From assembly GCA_963974055.1 (NCBI GenBank), contig CAXBCP010000002.1, forward strand, positions 62,001 to 126,000: 64,000 nucleotides of DNA, read 5' to 3'. This document shows positions 8,241 through 16,740 of this stretch, piece after piece. Below the pieces are notes generated by a model that was given only the letters and a program-made list of their open reading frames with translations, searched no databases and was not told the DNA's origin. This DNA is from CAXBCP01 sp963974055 (lineage in GTDB: Bacteria > Pseudomonadota > Alphaproteobacteria > MPNO01 > UBA830). Within the stretch, counting starts at the first letter, position 1. Each line of letters opens with the position of its first letter. Made by a program: the position numbers and the translations under genes.

Positions 8241-8477
8241 ATGCTCTATCTCACGCGAAAAGCCGGTGAATCGGTGATCATCAACGATGATATCGAAGTG
8301 ACCGTGGTCGATATTAAGGGTCGGTCGGTTAAGCTGGGATTTACCTTCCCGCAGGGCGCCTCGGTGCTACGCCGAGAACTGTACGAAAAAATCCAGAAGG
8401 AAAACCAGGAAGCCGCCCAGACAAGCGCGAACTTTCTGACCTCGCCGGCGGAGGTGCCCGAAGAGGCCGGCGAATAG
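8241..8477 (+). CDS. csrA: Carbon storage regulator CsrA
   Basis: CsrA is a dimeric RNA-binding protein that recognises GGA in hairpin loops and usually blocks translation. The 78-residue protein begins MLYLTRKAGESVIINDDIEVTVVDIKG, and continues VKLGFTFPQGASVLRRELYEKIQKEN, covering the RNA-binding strand and the VLRREL-type edge. A C-terminal tail of about 20 residues is extra relative to the shortest homologues. The start is fixed by a strong GGAGGAAGA ribosome site just upstream; the longer open frame is ignored. It is divergent from flgB, and only 4 bp separate its stop from the FAD oxidoreductase. With fliW present in this window it is likely the flagellin-translation repressor. Confidence 0.95.
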   Translation: MLYLTRKAGESVIINDDIEVTVVDIKGRSVKLGFTFPQGASVLRRELYEKIQKENQEAAQTSANFLTSPAEVPEEAGE

Positions 8478-8481
8478 CGTC

Positions 8482-9789
8482 ATGGGCGGAACGGACATTC
8501 CAACCCGCACCGTCAGACGTCCGCCGGACAACGCCAAACGGATAGAGGCCGATATCTGCGTCGTCGGGTCGGGCGCAGCCGGGATATCCGCGGCGCTCGA
8601 AGCCGCCCGCGCCGGAAAGCGGGTGGTCCTCGTGGACGCCGCCGCGACGCTCGGCGGCCAGGCCGTCAACGCCATTATCGGGACGTTTTGCGGTCTCTAT
8701 TCGAACGGCCCCGACATCGTCCGCCTTACCTACGGCATTGCCGATGAAATTCTCCGAGATCTCCACGCATCGGGCGCCGCACGCGACCGGACTGCGCGCA
8801 ATTCCATTATCGTCCAGTATGACGAGATCGCCCTGGCGCGCTGGATCGACAAGGCTGTCGCAGAGGCGGGCATCACGGTCCTGCTGGGCGCAGTCGTCCG
8901 GAATGCGACACTTTCCGGCCGCCGGGTTACGACGCTCGAAATAGCGACGCGTTACGGCGACGTCGTGGTCGCAGCGGAGGGTTATGTCGATGCTTCCGGC
9001 GACGCAACGATCGCCTGGCATGCGGGCCTGCCGATACGCGAGCCCGAAGCCCCCATCTTCGGCACCCAGGTCGTCCTGTTCGAGAACTTCGACGAAAAGG
9101 CGGCCGGCAACATCGACCGCTGGGAGATGCAGGAGCGTCTTGCGGACAGGGCCGACGATTACGGACTGATCCGCAAGGACGGTTTCGTCTTCGCCTTTCC
9201 CGGTCACGGGACCGCACTGGCGAACATGACCCACGTGGAGACGCCGATGGACGCCGCGGGATTCGCCGACACGGTTTTCGCCGGACGCGACCAGGCGGAC
9301 CGGCTGCTCGAATTCCTGCGGACGGAATACAGCCAGGCATATGGATCGGCGCGGATACGGGTTTATGCGGCGCCGGGCGTCCGCCAGACGCGGTGGATTA
9401 CCGGCACCCAAACACTCACCGCCGGCGATGTCCGCGCCGGCCGCGTTTTCGACGACGCCGTCGCGCGGTGTTCCTGGCCGATCGAACTGCATGACGATCC
9501 CGCCCGCGCCTACTGGGAGGAACTGGGGGACGGGCACCTGCATACGGTTCCCCTCGGCAGCCTGCTGCATTGCGATACCGATAACCTCGCCGCTGCCGGA
9601 AGGTGTATCGACGGGGACACTGTCGGGCTATCGTCGGTCCGGGTAATGGGGCCCTGTATCGCAATGGGTGCCGCCGCCGCGCATGCGCTTGTCCTCGCCG
9701 GCAGCGGCAGCGTCCATCAGATCGATATCGCCGCCCTGCAACAGACCATTGGCGACAATATGCAGCGGTGCGACCCCTACAGGCCGTAA
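8482..9789 (+). CDS. FAD-dependent oxidoreductase
   Basis: A 435-residue flavoprotein of the FAD-dependent oxidoreductase group with succinate dehydrogenase/FixC-like fold. The dinucleotide-binding motif is EADICVVGSGAAGISAALEAARAGKRVVLVDAAATLGGQA (about residues 22-60), and YVDASGDATIAWHAGLP (about 165-181) is the second FAD contact typical of the FAD_oxidored family. No signal peptide or membrane segment is visible. The substrate is unknown. It follows csrA by 4 bp and precedes an amidohydrolase by 24 bp, so the two enzymes probably act in one catabolic pathway and may be read from the csrA transcript. Confidence 0.8.
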   Translation: MGGTDIPTRTVRRPPDNAKRIEADICVVGSGAAGISAALEAARAGKRVVLVDAAATLGGQAVNAIIGTFCGLYSNGPDIVRLTYGIADEILRDLHASGAARDRTARNSIIVQYDEIALARWIDKAVAEAGITVLLGAVVRNATLSGRRVTTLEIATRYGDVVVAAEGYVDASGDATIAWHAGLPIREPEAPIFGTQVVLFENFDEKAAGNIDRWEMQERLADRADDYGLIRKDGFVFAFPGHGTALANMTHVETPMDAAGFADTVFAGRDQADRLLEFLRTEYSQAYGSARIRVYAAPGVRQTRWITGTQTLTAGDVRAGRVFDDAVARCSWPIELHDDPARAYWEELGDGHLHTVPLGSLLHCDTDNLAAAGRCIDGDTVGLSSVRVMGPCIAMGAAAAHALVLAGSGSVHQIDIAALQQTIGDNMQRCDPYRP

Positions 9790-9813
9790 ATCGCCGAACC
9801 GGAGGATAAGAAC

Positions 9814-10893
9814 ATGACCACAACCGGTCCCATCGCACTCGATGCCGACGGACATGTCCACGAGGAAAACATTCTGTTTTCCGAGTATCTCGAGCCTGCC
9901 TATCGCGACCGGACCGGGGGCTGGGAACTGAATGCCGACAGCAACCGACGGTTCGTCGTCGACGGGATCGAACATCCGCCCTTCCCCAGGGAAATCTCCG
10001 TCCGCAAGCCGATGACGGCCGAAAACCGGCTCAAGGTGCTCGACAAGGAACGTATCCGCCTCGCGGTTCTGTTCCCGTCGGCGGCGCTGGTCGCCGGTTA
10101 CCTGGAACCGGGCTTCGCCGCGGCGATGATGCGGGCCTATAACAGCTGGATATCGGACTGGTGCCGTCCTTTCTCGGACAGGCTTAAATTCGCCGCATCC
10201 ATCGCCCTGTTCGACGTCGACGAGGCGATCCGCGAGGCCAGGCGTGCCGTTGGCGACCTCGGTGCGGTCGCGGTCACCGTGCGCCCCAATCCGGCGCTGG
10301 GACAACGGCTCGACCACCCGAGCCGCGAGCCGTTCTACGCCGCGGTCGCGGAACTGGGCGTGCCGCTGGTCGTCCACGAATCGACAGGCGACCCGTCAAC
10401 CGCCGGGGGCGAGCGATATGGCGGCATGGCGGTACCGGAAAGCTATACGTTTAATCATGTGATCTCGCACCCGTTCGAGCAGATGATGGCGATGATGGCG
10501 CTTCTCTGTGGCGGCGTGCTGGAACGCCATCCGACCCTGAAGGTGGGATTCTTCGAGGCCGGGTGTTCCTGGGCGCCCTACTGGATCGCCCGTCTCGACG
10601 ACCATTTCGAACATCCCAAGCTTGGCCGCTACATGACCGGGCCGGCCCTCAGACCCAGTGAATATTTTGCGCGCCAATGCGTGGTTTCATGCGATCCCGG
10701 AGACCCGACCATCCCGCTTGCAGTGCAGGGGCTTGGCGCCGACAAGATTCTGTTTGCCACCGATTATCCGCATTTCGATTCAGGCGCCGGCGCCGTTAAC
10801 GACTTTCTCGACGTCGCCGATTTCGGCGAAGCAGAGCGCCGCCGGTTGCTGTGGGACAACACACTGGAATTTTACGGCCTCTCGCTGGACTAA
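9814..10893 (+). CDS. Amidohydrolase-2 family metal-dependent hydrolase
   Basis: A 359-residue TIM-barrel hydrolase or decarboxylase of the ACMSD-like amidohydrolase-2 group. The N-terminal LDADGHVHE holds the first metal-ligand region; VVHESTGD near residue 188 and ILFATDYPHFDSGAG near residue 312 (the conserved Asp of the barrel end) complete the pattern, and RRLLWDNTLEFYGL is the usual C-terminal motif. Relatives decarboxylate or hydrolyse aromatic and amide substrates. It is preceded by a purine-rich ribosome site (CGGAGGATAAG) and follows the FAD oxidoreductase. Substrate unknown. Confidence 0.85.
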   Translation: MTTTGPIALDADGHVHEENILFSEYLEPAYRDRTGGWELNADSNRRFVVDGIEHPPFPREISVRKPMTAENRLKVLDKERIRLAVLFPSAALVAGYLEPGFAAAMMRAYNSWISDWCRPFSDRLKFAASIALFDVDEAIREARRAVGDLGAVAVTVRPNPALGQRLDHPSREPFYAAVAELGVPLVVHESTGDPSTAGGERYGGMAVPESYTFNHVISHPFEQMMAMMALLCGGVLERHPTLKVGFFEAGCSWAPYWIARLDDHFEHPKLGRYMTGPALRPSEYFARQCVVSCDPGDPTIPLAVQGLGADKILFATDYPHFDSGAGAVNDFLDVADFGEAERRRLLWDNTLEFYGLSLD

Positions 10894-10976
10894 TACACGA
10901 CAGGCACCGCCGGTCTTCAGTGTTTCTTAACCATAGTCCGTAACACTTCCCGCTTCACAATACGCGGGATAATGAC

Positions 10977-11318
10977 GTGAATTCGCCCCATTCCGGCCCC
11001 CCGGCCGACCACAATGTCGAGAACGCCCTGCGGGAAGCCGCAACCGCGATCGACGTCGCGCGCACGCTTCTCCGCCAGGGCGGCACTGTCGACCTGGACG
11101 GGCTCGAAGCGCATGTGGAACAGGCCTGCAACGCCATTCCCGCCCTGCCGGCCTCCGACCGGCAATTCCTGAAGCCGACGCTTGTCGCGCTGATTGACGG
11201 ACTAAATTCGCTGTCCGAACAGCTCTCCGAGCAACACCGGGACGTCACCGGCTCTCTCCAGAATATCGGCAGGCGGCAAACGGCCGTCTCCGCCTACAAA
11301 CCCCGCCGCCCCCGTTAG
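10977..11318 (+). CDS. Small protein upstream of fliO, function unknown
   Basis: A 113-residue protein that I do not recognise. It starts at GTG (the nearby ATG at 10972 runs into a stop after one codon). It is mostly helical by composition, with ENALREAATAIDVARTLLRQGG and VALIDGLNSLSEQLSEQHRDVTGSL suggesting amphipathic or coiled-coil helices, and it ends in a basic tail (AYKPRRPR). No signal peptide or membrane segment. It is 23 bp before fliO in the same direction, so a role in flagellar export (for example a FlgN/FliT-like chaperone) is possible but only inferred from position. Confidence 0.6.
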   Translation: MNSPHSGPPADHNVENALREAATAIDVARTLLRQGGTVDLDGLEAHVEQACNAIPALPASDRQFLKPTLVALIDGLNSLSEQLSEQHRDVTGSLQNIGRRQTAVSAYKPRRPR

Positions 11319-11341
11319 ACGCCGGAACAGGAACCAACACC

Positions 11342-11677
11342 TTGGAATACCTCGATGCCGGCAATTATGTAAGATTTATCGCCGCCCTGCTCTTCGTGCT
11401 GGCGCTGATTGCCTTTGCCACGTGGCTCGCACGCCGGTTCGGTGTCGGCGGGCAGACAGCCGCCATCCGCCGGAGCGACCGGCGGCTCAAGGTCGTCGAA
11501 GCCGTAACGGTGGACGCAAAGCATCGTGCGGTGCTGATCAGCCGTGACGGGGTCGAACACCTTGTCCTGCTCGGCGCGACCGGCGCTGTTGCGATCGAAA
11601 CCGGAATAGATGCCCCGGCGGCGGCTGCCAGCGCCCGGAATGCGCCTGCCTCCGCGCATGACGAAGACAAGCCATGA
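11342..11677 (+). CDS. fliO: Flagellar export accessory protein FliO
   Basis: FliO helps assemble the FliP ring of the export gate. The 111-residue protein has one membrane helix near the N-terminus (FIAALLFVLALIAFATWLAR, about residues 12-31), then a short cytoplasmic domain with RRLKVVEAVTVDAKHRAVLISRDGVEHLVLLG, the typical FliO pattern. No ATG is available at the N-terminus, so the TTG (TTG GAA TAC CTC) is taken as start. Its TGA overlaps the ATG of fliP (ATGA), giving coupled translation. Confidence 0.9.
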   Translation: MEYLDAGNYVRFIAALLFVLALIAFATWLARRFGVGGQTAAIRRSDRRLKVVEAVTVDAKHRAVLISRDGVEHLVLLGATGAVAIETGIDAPAAAASARNAPASAHDEDKP

Positions 11678-12432
11678 AGCGCCGCTGGCTACCGATCCTG
11701 TGCGCCTCCGCGGGTCTCGTCCTGATGGCGGCGGCAATCGCCTCGCCGGTTGCGGCGCAGAACTTCTCTCTCGATCTCGGGTCGGGCGGCTCCACCACCG
11801 GCCGCATTGTCCAGCTCATCGCGCTGCTCACCGTTCTCAGCCTGGCGCCGTCGATCCTGGTGATGGTCACGTCTTTCACGCGAATTGTCATCGTGTTGTC
11901 GTTTCTCCGGAGCGCCATGGGCGTTCAGCAGACCCCGCCAAACGCCGTGCTCGTCAGTCTGGCCCTGTTTCTGACGGCCTTTGTGATGGGACCGACGCTT
12001 GAGGCGTCCTACAAGAACGGGCTTTTGCCGCTGATGGAAAATCAGATCAGCGAAGAGGAGGCCTTTTCCCGCACTGTGGCGCCGATCCGGACATTCATGC
12101 TGAAGCACGTTCGCGAACAGGATTTGCGTCTGTTCATGGACCTTGCCCAGAACCCGGTGGCCGCAACGCCTGCGGATACGCCGCTTCGGACGCTCATTCC
12201 CGCCTTCATGATCAGCGAACTTCGCCGCGCCTTCGAAATCGGCTTTCTCCTGTTTCTGCCGTTTATCGTTATCGACATGGTGGTCGCGTCTATCCTGATG
12301 TCCATGGGTATGATGATGCTGCCGCCGGTGATGATATCGCTGCCGTTCAAGCTGATTTTCTTCGTCCTTGTCGACGGCTGGTATCTGGTCGCAGGCAGCC
12401 TCGTCCAAAGCTACGGCTCGATCAGTAGCTGA
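11674..12432 (+). CDS. fliP: Flagellar export gate protein FliP
   Basis: FliP forms the pentameric core of the flagellar export gate. The 252-residue protein has the cleavable signal peptide usual for FliP (MKRRWLPILCASAGLVLMAAAIASPVAAQ in two stretches, cleaved near residue 29), followed by four membrane helices. Family motifs are MVTSFTRIVIVLSFLRSAMG, QTPPNAVLVSLALFLT, LIPAFMISELRRAFEIGF and GMMMLPPVMISLPFKLIFFVL. It overlaps fliO by 4 bp and is the last gene before the parS-containing spacer. Confidence 0.97.
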   Translation: MKRRWLPILCASAGLVLMAAAIASPVAAQNFSLDLGSGGSTTGRIVQLIALLTVLSLAPSILVMVTSFTRIVIVLSFLRSAMGVQQTPPNAVLVSLALFLTAFVMGPTLEASYKNGLLPLMENQISEEEAFSRTVAPIRTFMLKHVREQDLRLFMDLAQNPVAATPADTPLRTLIPAFMISELRRAFEIGFLLFLPFIVIDMVVASILMSMGMMMLPPVMISLPFKLIFFVLVDGWYLVAGSLVQSYGSISS

Positions 12433-12535
12433 AGCGCGCCGACGCGGGCCACAGACGGGCTCCGGGCCGGGCTCCGGGTGGGCGGTCAGATCGAACTCCG
12501 GAGCATTTCCGAACGCCTTTCAATCCGTCTCGCGA

Positions 12536-12551
12536 TGTTTCACGTGAAACA
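12536..12551. other. parS centromere site (ParB-binding)
   Basis: TGTTTCACGTGAAACA is a perfect 16-bp palindrome identical to the bacterial chromosomal parS consensus bound by ParB. It lies in the 217-bp spacer between the convergent fliP and the minus-strand AMIN/TPR gene, where it is free of coding constraint. The spacer also holds a direct repeat of CGGGCTCCGGG (about 12457-12477), and otherwise I see nothing in it. parS sites cluster near the replication origin in most bacteria. Confidence 0.85.
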
Positions 12552-12649
12552 TTCGTGATTCCTGCCTACGAATCAACGGGGTCCGGTTTTCCGCCCGGCA
12601 TCGGGCTGAGCGACTGGGCTGCAACCGCCCACCGCCCTGCAATCGAAAG

Positions 12650-15600
12650 TTAGTTGATCGCGCTGAGCGCGCTGCTTTGCACCTTGTCGCGGTAGCTGGT
12701 CAGGAAGGTCTGAAAGTCTTCGAGATCCCCGGTTTTGCGGACCAGTTCCTTGAAATCCGGCACAACGCCGACATCGACACCCACGATCGCCCGGAACGCC
12801 TCGGCGTACTTCGTCGCCGCCATGGCCTTGTCGAAGCGGTTGCGCAGCGATGCCAGACCGTCGGTATCGTTCTCCATGGTCAGGGCGATCGCCCAGCGCA
12901 GGACGAGGTCCGCGAATTTGGGGTCGAGCGAATCGACGGTCTGCTGGGGAATGATGCGCCGGACGGTGCTCCCCACTTCGACCCAGTTCGCATTCTTCCA
13001 GTGAAGCGCAAGCCGCAACATCTCTGCTTCATGGCTGACGTCGCCTGCAAGGAGCTGCAAGGCCTCCGCCGGTTTGCCCGCCTCGCCGAACGCCTGAACG
13101 TTCAGGTAGCGGCGCTGGAATTCGAGCGCTTTCGGCAGTTCCGGCTCATCGCTGAGCTTGAGCGCCTCGACCGCCTTGGCCGGTTCGCGGTTCATCATGC
13201 GGATTACGGCAAGCCGCGCACCGACACGGCTGCGTTCCGGCCCGGTCAGGCGGAAACGGACCTGATGTTCAAGCAACCGCGCCGCTTCCGATAACAGGTC
13301 CACCCCTGCAAGACGATCGGCCAGCTTGCGGATCATTTCGTCGCCGTCTTTGCCGGCGGGCGTCAATTCCCGGAATTCTTCATAGAGCGCAAGGGCCGTC
13401 ACCGCCGGAAGCTTGTCGGCGCTTCCCTCCAGAAAGAGCTGTCGGAATCGCTTGCGCATGTCCTCGGCGATCGCCCCGGCGCCTTCGACGTCCTTGAAAT
13501 GGCTGGCAGCCTGGCGAAGACGCAACAGCGACGCCCGGAAATCGCCCTGTTCGGCGTGAATATCGCCAAGACGCCGTTTCAGGTCGAACTCGAATGCATC
13601 GCCCCGCCAGGCGAAACTCAGTTTTTCGAGTTTGTCGATCGCCGCTTTCCGGTCGATATGCTTGGAATCCAGGTCTGCATTCACAAGGGCGAAACCGGCT
13701 TTGGCGCGAACCCGGCGATCCGGAGAGGCCATGACCTCGCGCCAGATGCTTTTGGCCGCACTGGGCTTTCCTTCGAGCCGAAGCGCATGGGCGCTTAGAA
13801 ATTTGAGATAATCCGCGTCTTTTCGGTCAAGCGACGCGCCCCGCAGGGCGTCCAGCCACAGCTTCGCACCATCGGTGTCTTTCACCGCGAGCGAGGCTTC
13901 GGCGCCGATCATCTGGAAGCGCGTTTTCAGCCACTTCGGAAAAGATGCGACGATCCCGCGTGAATCGCGAATTTTCCTGTAGGATTCCACCCAGTCGCCC
14001 TTCGCCGCGGCAATACCCGCCAGCCATGGGGAAACCGACGGATCGTTGAGCAGGTGGCGATGCGAGAAACCCGGTGCAGCAGACCCGTAATGTCCCATAA
14101 GAAAATGCGACGCCGCCCGCATGGCGATAAAAGGCGCTTCCTCGGCCTGTTTCGGGTCCTGTTTTTCGACGATCTGGAGGACCCCCATCGCATCCGCCGC
14201 CATATCGTTTGCGATATAGAACTTGGCGAGGTCGAGACGGGCGCGATTCCGGTCTTTTTCGGGCGCCGTCAGGATTCGCCGAAGACGCTCATACTTTATT
14301 TTCTCGAAGGAATCCGGTCCGCCGCCCGACCAGTCAGACATCGCCCCGAAAACATGTCCGGTGTCTGCCGCCTCCGATTTGTCGGAGATTTCGAGAGAAC
14401 GTGACACGCTCATCCCGCCAGGCGCCGCAATATAGATACCGTCCGCGTTGCGGATCATCGCGATATCGTCCCGGCGCGGCACGAGAACCAGCCCCGCGGC
14501 ACTCGCCGGAATCGCGACGTCGACCAGGTTGCGGGCGACCCGGTTCCCCAATCCCGGCTTCAGAACGGGATATACATGAACGATATCGCCGATCGTCCGG
14601 TCGATGAAAACATGCGATCGCCCGATCCCCTTCGCCGCAACCAGGACGGCCGGCATTTTATTGCTATCGATATCGCCGCGAACTTCAATCGGCGTTGCCA
14701 GCGGCCCTGTCATCCGGGCGGGCGCGAGGCGTATCGTCCAGCTTGTCCCGGACTTCATAACCGTCGCGAGCAGGTGTTTGGGAACCTTGAGCCGGAGCAT
14801 CGACTTTTCGGACGCATCGGTCTGTTCGACTTCTTCCACCATGCCTTCGCCGGCCACGACGAGGCTGCCGAGGGCAAGCCGGGCACGGCCGTCGAACAGG
14901 ATCCAGTAATGTTCGCCGCGCCGGTAAACCGCCGCCGCGACGTCTTTGCGCCAGTTGAACTTGATATCGAGCGCCGAACCCCGGCGGGTGGCCTCCGACG
15001 TGACCAGGGGGGCTCCCCTGAATTTTTTATCGCTGATGCGCTGCTGACGTTCCGCCAGGCGCTTCAGCCGGCGGGCTTTTTTCGTCAGCCGAATGGGCTT
15101 CCTGGTCTCGGCGCGGTCCGGTTTGGTTTGTTCGTCCTTGGCAAAAACCTTCTTCGTCGTCCGCGCTTTCCTATGTGCCTCGGTTTCGGCGCCATGGTCG
15201 TCGGCGGCGTGGTCGCTCTTTTTTTCCGCCTGTTCGGGCGTGATGATATCGACGGCAACCCTTGCGCCATCCCGGAAATGCCGAATTCTGGCAGTCGGCG
15301 GAATGATAAAACCGACGCGGACGGCCGATTTCGTCGTTTCCGACGTTGCGGCGGAAACCCGTCCCGGCAGCGTAGACGACAGCCGGGATACATCGATGCG
15401 CGCAGGACGGTCGAACCGCATACGCAGCAGATCGCCATCCTGGTCAATGCTGTAACCAACCTCGTCCGACCAGTCGAAGACCAGCCTGCCGAAACCGGGA
15501 TGCTTTCCCGCGCGCACCGGAATCTTGGGCGTGCGTGCAAGCCAGGCATTGGGATCTTCTGCCGGCCGGCCGTTCGCCGATTCCTCCGGCACAAGATCGA

Positions 15601-16033
15601 TAACTACCGCATTTTCGTTCGCGAAGGAGCGGATGCTGTAATAGCCCTGCAAATTGGCAAGGACGGTTCGGGCGTCGGTCTGAACCCGAAGCTCCGACAG
15701 GTAACCCTTCAAATTCTCGGAGGCCACATCGAATTTCGTCTTTAGCGGGCGATAAAAGGTGACGCGCAACTGGTTGCCGACGATCTTCGCCGTAAACTTT
15801 ACCGGCGCCCGCCAGTCGAAGACGAGTCTGCCGAATTTTTTGTTGCCCCAACCACGGGTTATCACCACTTCGGGCGCGGCGGGCGGTGGGGCATCGCTGT
15901 CCCGAAGCGGCCGCATCATACGTTCGGTATCGGTCTCTTTCCTGTCGGACTGTTTCTGGGCAAGCGCGTTGCCGGGCGCAAAGGTCACAGCGGCGAACAC
16001 AGCCAACATCACAGCCAGCATAAACGTCTTCAT
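12650..16033 (-). CDS. Giant exported AMIN-like/helical-repeat protein next to motB
   Basis: A 1127-residue protein with a Sec signal peptide (residues 1-25, ending NALAQ). Three beta-rich repeats resembling AMIN modules follow: residues about 45-165 (GNKKFGRLVFDW), 170-270 (HPGFGRLVFDW) and 345-455 (SALDIKFNWRKDV). A very basic, Lys/Arg-rich linker lies between modules two and three (about 275-340). The C-terminal half (about 560-1127) is helical with TPR-like units such as YGSAAPGFSHRHLL, AKSIWREVMASPDRRVRAKAGFAL and EFQRRYLNVQAFGEAGKPAEALQLL. Its ATG overlaps the motB stop by 4 bp. AMIN modules bind periplasmic or cell-wall ligands, so I infer a periplasmic motor accessory; rhizobial MotC is a possible functional analogue, but no clear similarity is seen. 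Confidence 0.75.
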   Translation of the reverse strand: MKTFMLAVMLAVFAAVTFAPGNALAQKQSDRKETDTERMMRPLRDSDAPPPAAPEVVITRGWGNKKFGRLVFDWRAPVKFTAKIVGNQLRVTFYRPLKTKFDVASENLKGYLSELRVQTDARTVLANLQGYYSIRSFANENAVVIDLVPEESANGRPAEDPNAWLARTPKIPVRAGKHPGFGRLVFDWSDEVGYSIDQDGDLLRMRFDRPARIDVSRLSSTLPGRVSAATSETTKSAVRVGFIIPPTARIRHFRDGARVAVDIITPEQAEKKSDHAADDHGAETEAHRKARTTKKVFAKDEQTKPDRAETRKPIRLTKKARRLKRLAERQQRISDKKFRGAPLVTSEATRRGSALDIKFNWRKDVAAAVYRRGEHYWILFDGRARLALGSLVVAGEGMVEEVEQTDASEKSMLRLKVPKHLLATVMKSGTSWTIRLAPARMTGPLATPIEVRGDIDSNKMPAVLVAAKGIGRSHVFIDRTIGDIVHVYPVLKPGLGNRVARNLVDVAIPASAAGLVLVPRRDDIAMIRNADGIYIAAPGGMSVSRSLEISDKSEAADTGHVFGAMSDWSGGGPDSFEKIKYERLRRILTAPEKDRNRARLDLAKFYIANDMAADAMGVLQIVEKQDPKQAEEAPFIAMRAASHFLMGHYGSAAPGFSHRHLLNDPSVSPWLAGIAAAKGDWVESYRKIRDSRGIVASFPKWLKTRFQMIGAEASLAVKDTDGAKLWLDALRGASLDRKDADYLKFLSAHALRLEGKPSAAKSIWREVMASPDRRVRAKAGFALVNADLDSKHIDRKAAIDKLEKLSFAWRGDAFEFDLKRRLGDIHAEQGDFRASLLRLRQAASHFKDVEGAGAIAEDMRKRFRQLFLEGSADKLPAVTALALYEEFRELTPAGKDGDEMIRKLADRLAGVDLLSEAARLLEHQVRFRLTGPERSRVGARLAVIRMMNREPAKAVEALKLSDEPELPKALEFQRRYLNVQAFGEAGKPAEALQLLAGDVSHEAEMLRLALHWKNANWVEVGSTVRRIIPQQTVDSLDPKFADLVLRWAIALTMENDTDGLASLRNRFDKAMAATKYAEAFRAIVGVDVGVVPDFKELVRKTGDLEDFQTFLTSYRDKVQSSALSAIN

Positions 16034-16740
16034 TGGCCACCCCGCGTGGGCCAGATCACAACATCGACCCGCCGCGCCGCTCTATTTTTACGGCTCTGCG
16101 GCAAATCCCCCGGTATTTCCCCGAATTTGGCCGCACCGAAACCGGAAGGCGACAATTCCCGGTGAAATCCGGCACGCCTCAGTTCGTTCGACACAGCGAC
16201 CGCGCGAGCGATCGACAGCTGCCAGTTGGAGGAAAAATGCGAATTGTCGATCGGCGTCGGGTCGGTATGCCCAACGACGTCGACCCGGTTGCCGATTGTT
16301 CCCAGCACTCCGGCGAGAATAAACAGTATCCGGCGCGCGGACAGAACAGTGTCGGCTTTTCCCGGCCTGAAAAGAAGTTCCGCCGGCAGGGTAATGACCA
16401 GCCGGTCTTCCATGCGCCTGAGCTCAAGACCGGCCAGTTCCGGCGCAGTCCGGGTTTTATCGAGCAGAACTTTTTCGAGATAGTCCAGATCGATCGCCCG
16501 GTCGCGCGCCAGCCGTTCCGCGTTCCGGTCTGCGGAAGGTCGGGCTATCAGAACGGTCTGGGTCGGATTGAGGCGAAACGACAGCGCGTCGACCAGCGTT
16601 TCCCATTTGCCGACATCGACTTTCTGGGTTGCGAACAACATGACGAAGAATGTAATCAGCAACGCAACGAGATCGGCGAATGTCACCAGCCATCCCGGGC
16701 GGCTATCGCCGAACTGATTGAACTGGTCGCGGACGTTCAT
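16030..16740 (-). CDS. motB: Flagellar stator protein MotB
   Basis: MotB anchors the proton-driven stator to peptidoglycan. The 236-residue protein has one N-terminal membrane helix, PGWLVTFADLVALLITFFVMLFA, with the essential proton-carrying Asp at residue 23, and a C-terminal OmpA-like domain (about 115-232) with VDVVGHTDPTP, NWQLSIARAVAVSNELRRAGF and SRKNRAARRVDVVIW, the peptidoglycan-binding pattern. It is somewhat shorter than enterobacterial MotB. It overlaps by 4 bp both the upstream MotB-like gene and the downstream giant gene, so all three are probably made together. Its MotA partner is likely the gene at 57063. Confidence 0.9.
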   Translation of the reverse strand: MNVRDQFNQFGDSRPGWLVTFADLVALLITFFVMLFATQKVDVGKWETLVDALSFRLNPTQTVLIARPSADRNAERLARDRAIDLDYLEKVLLDKTRTAPELAGLELRRMEDRLVITLPAELLFRPGKADTVLSARRILFILAGVLGTIGNRVDVVGHTDPTPIDNSHFSSNWQLSIARAVAVSNELRRAGFHRELSPSGFGAAKFGEIPGDLPQSRKNRAARRVDVVIWPTRGGQ

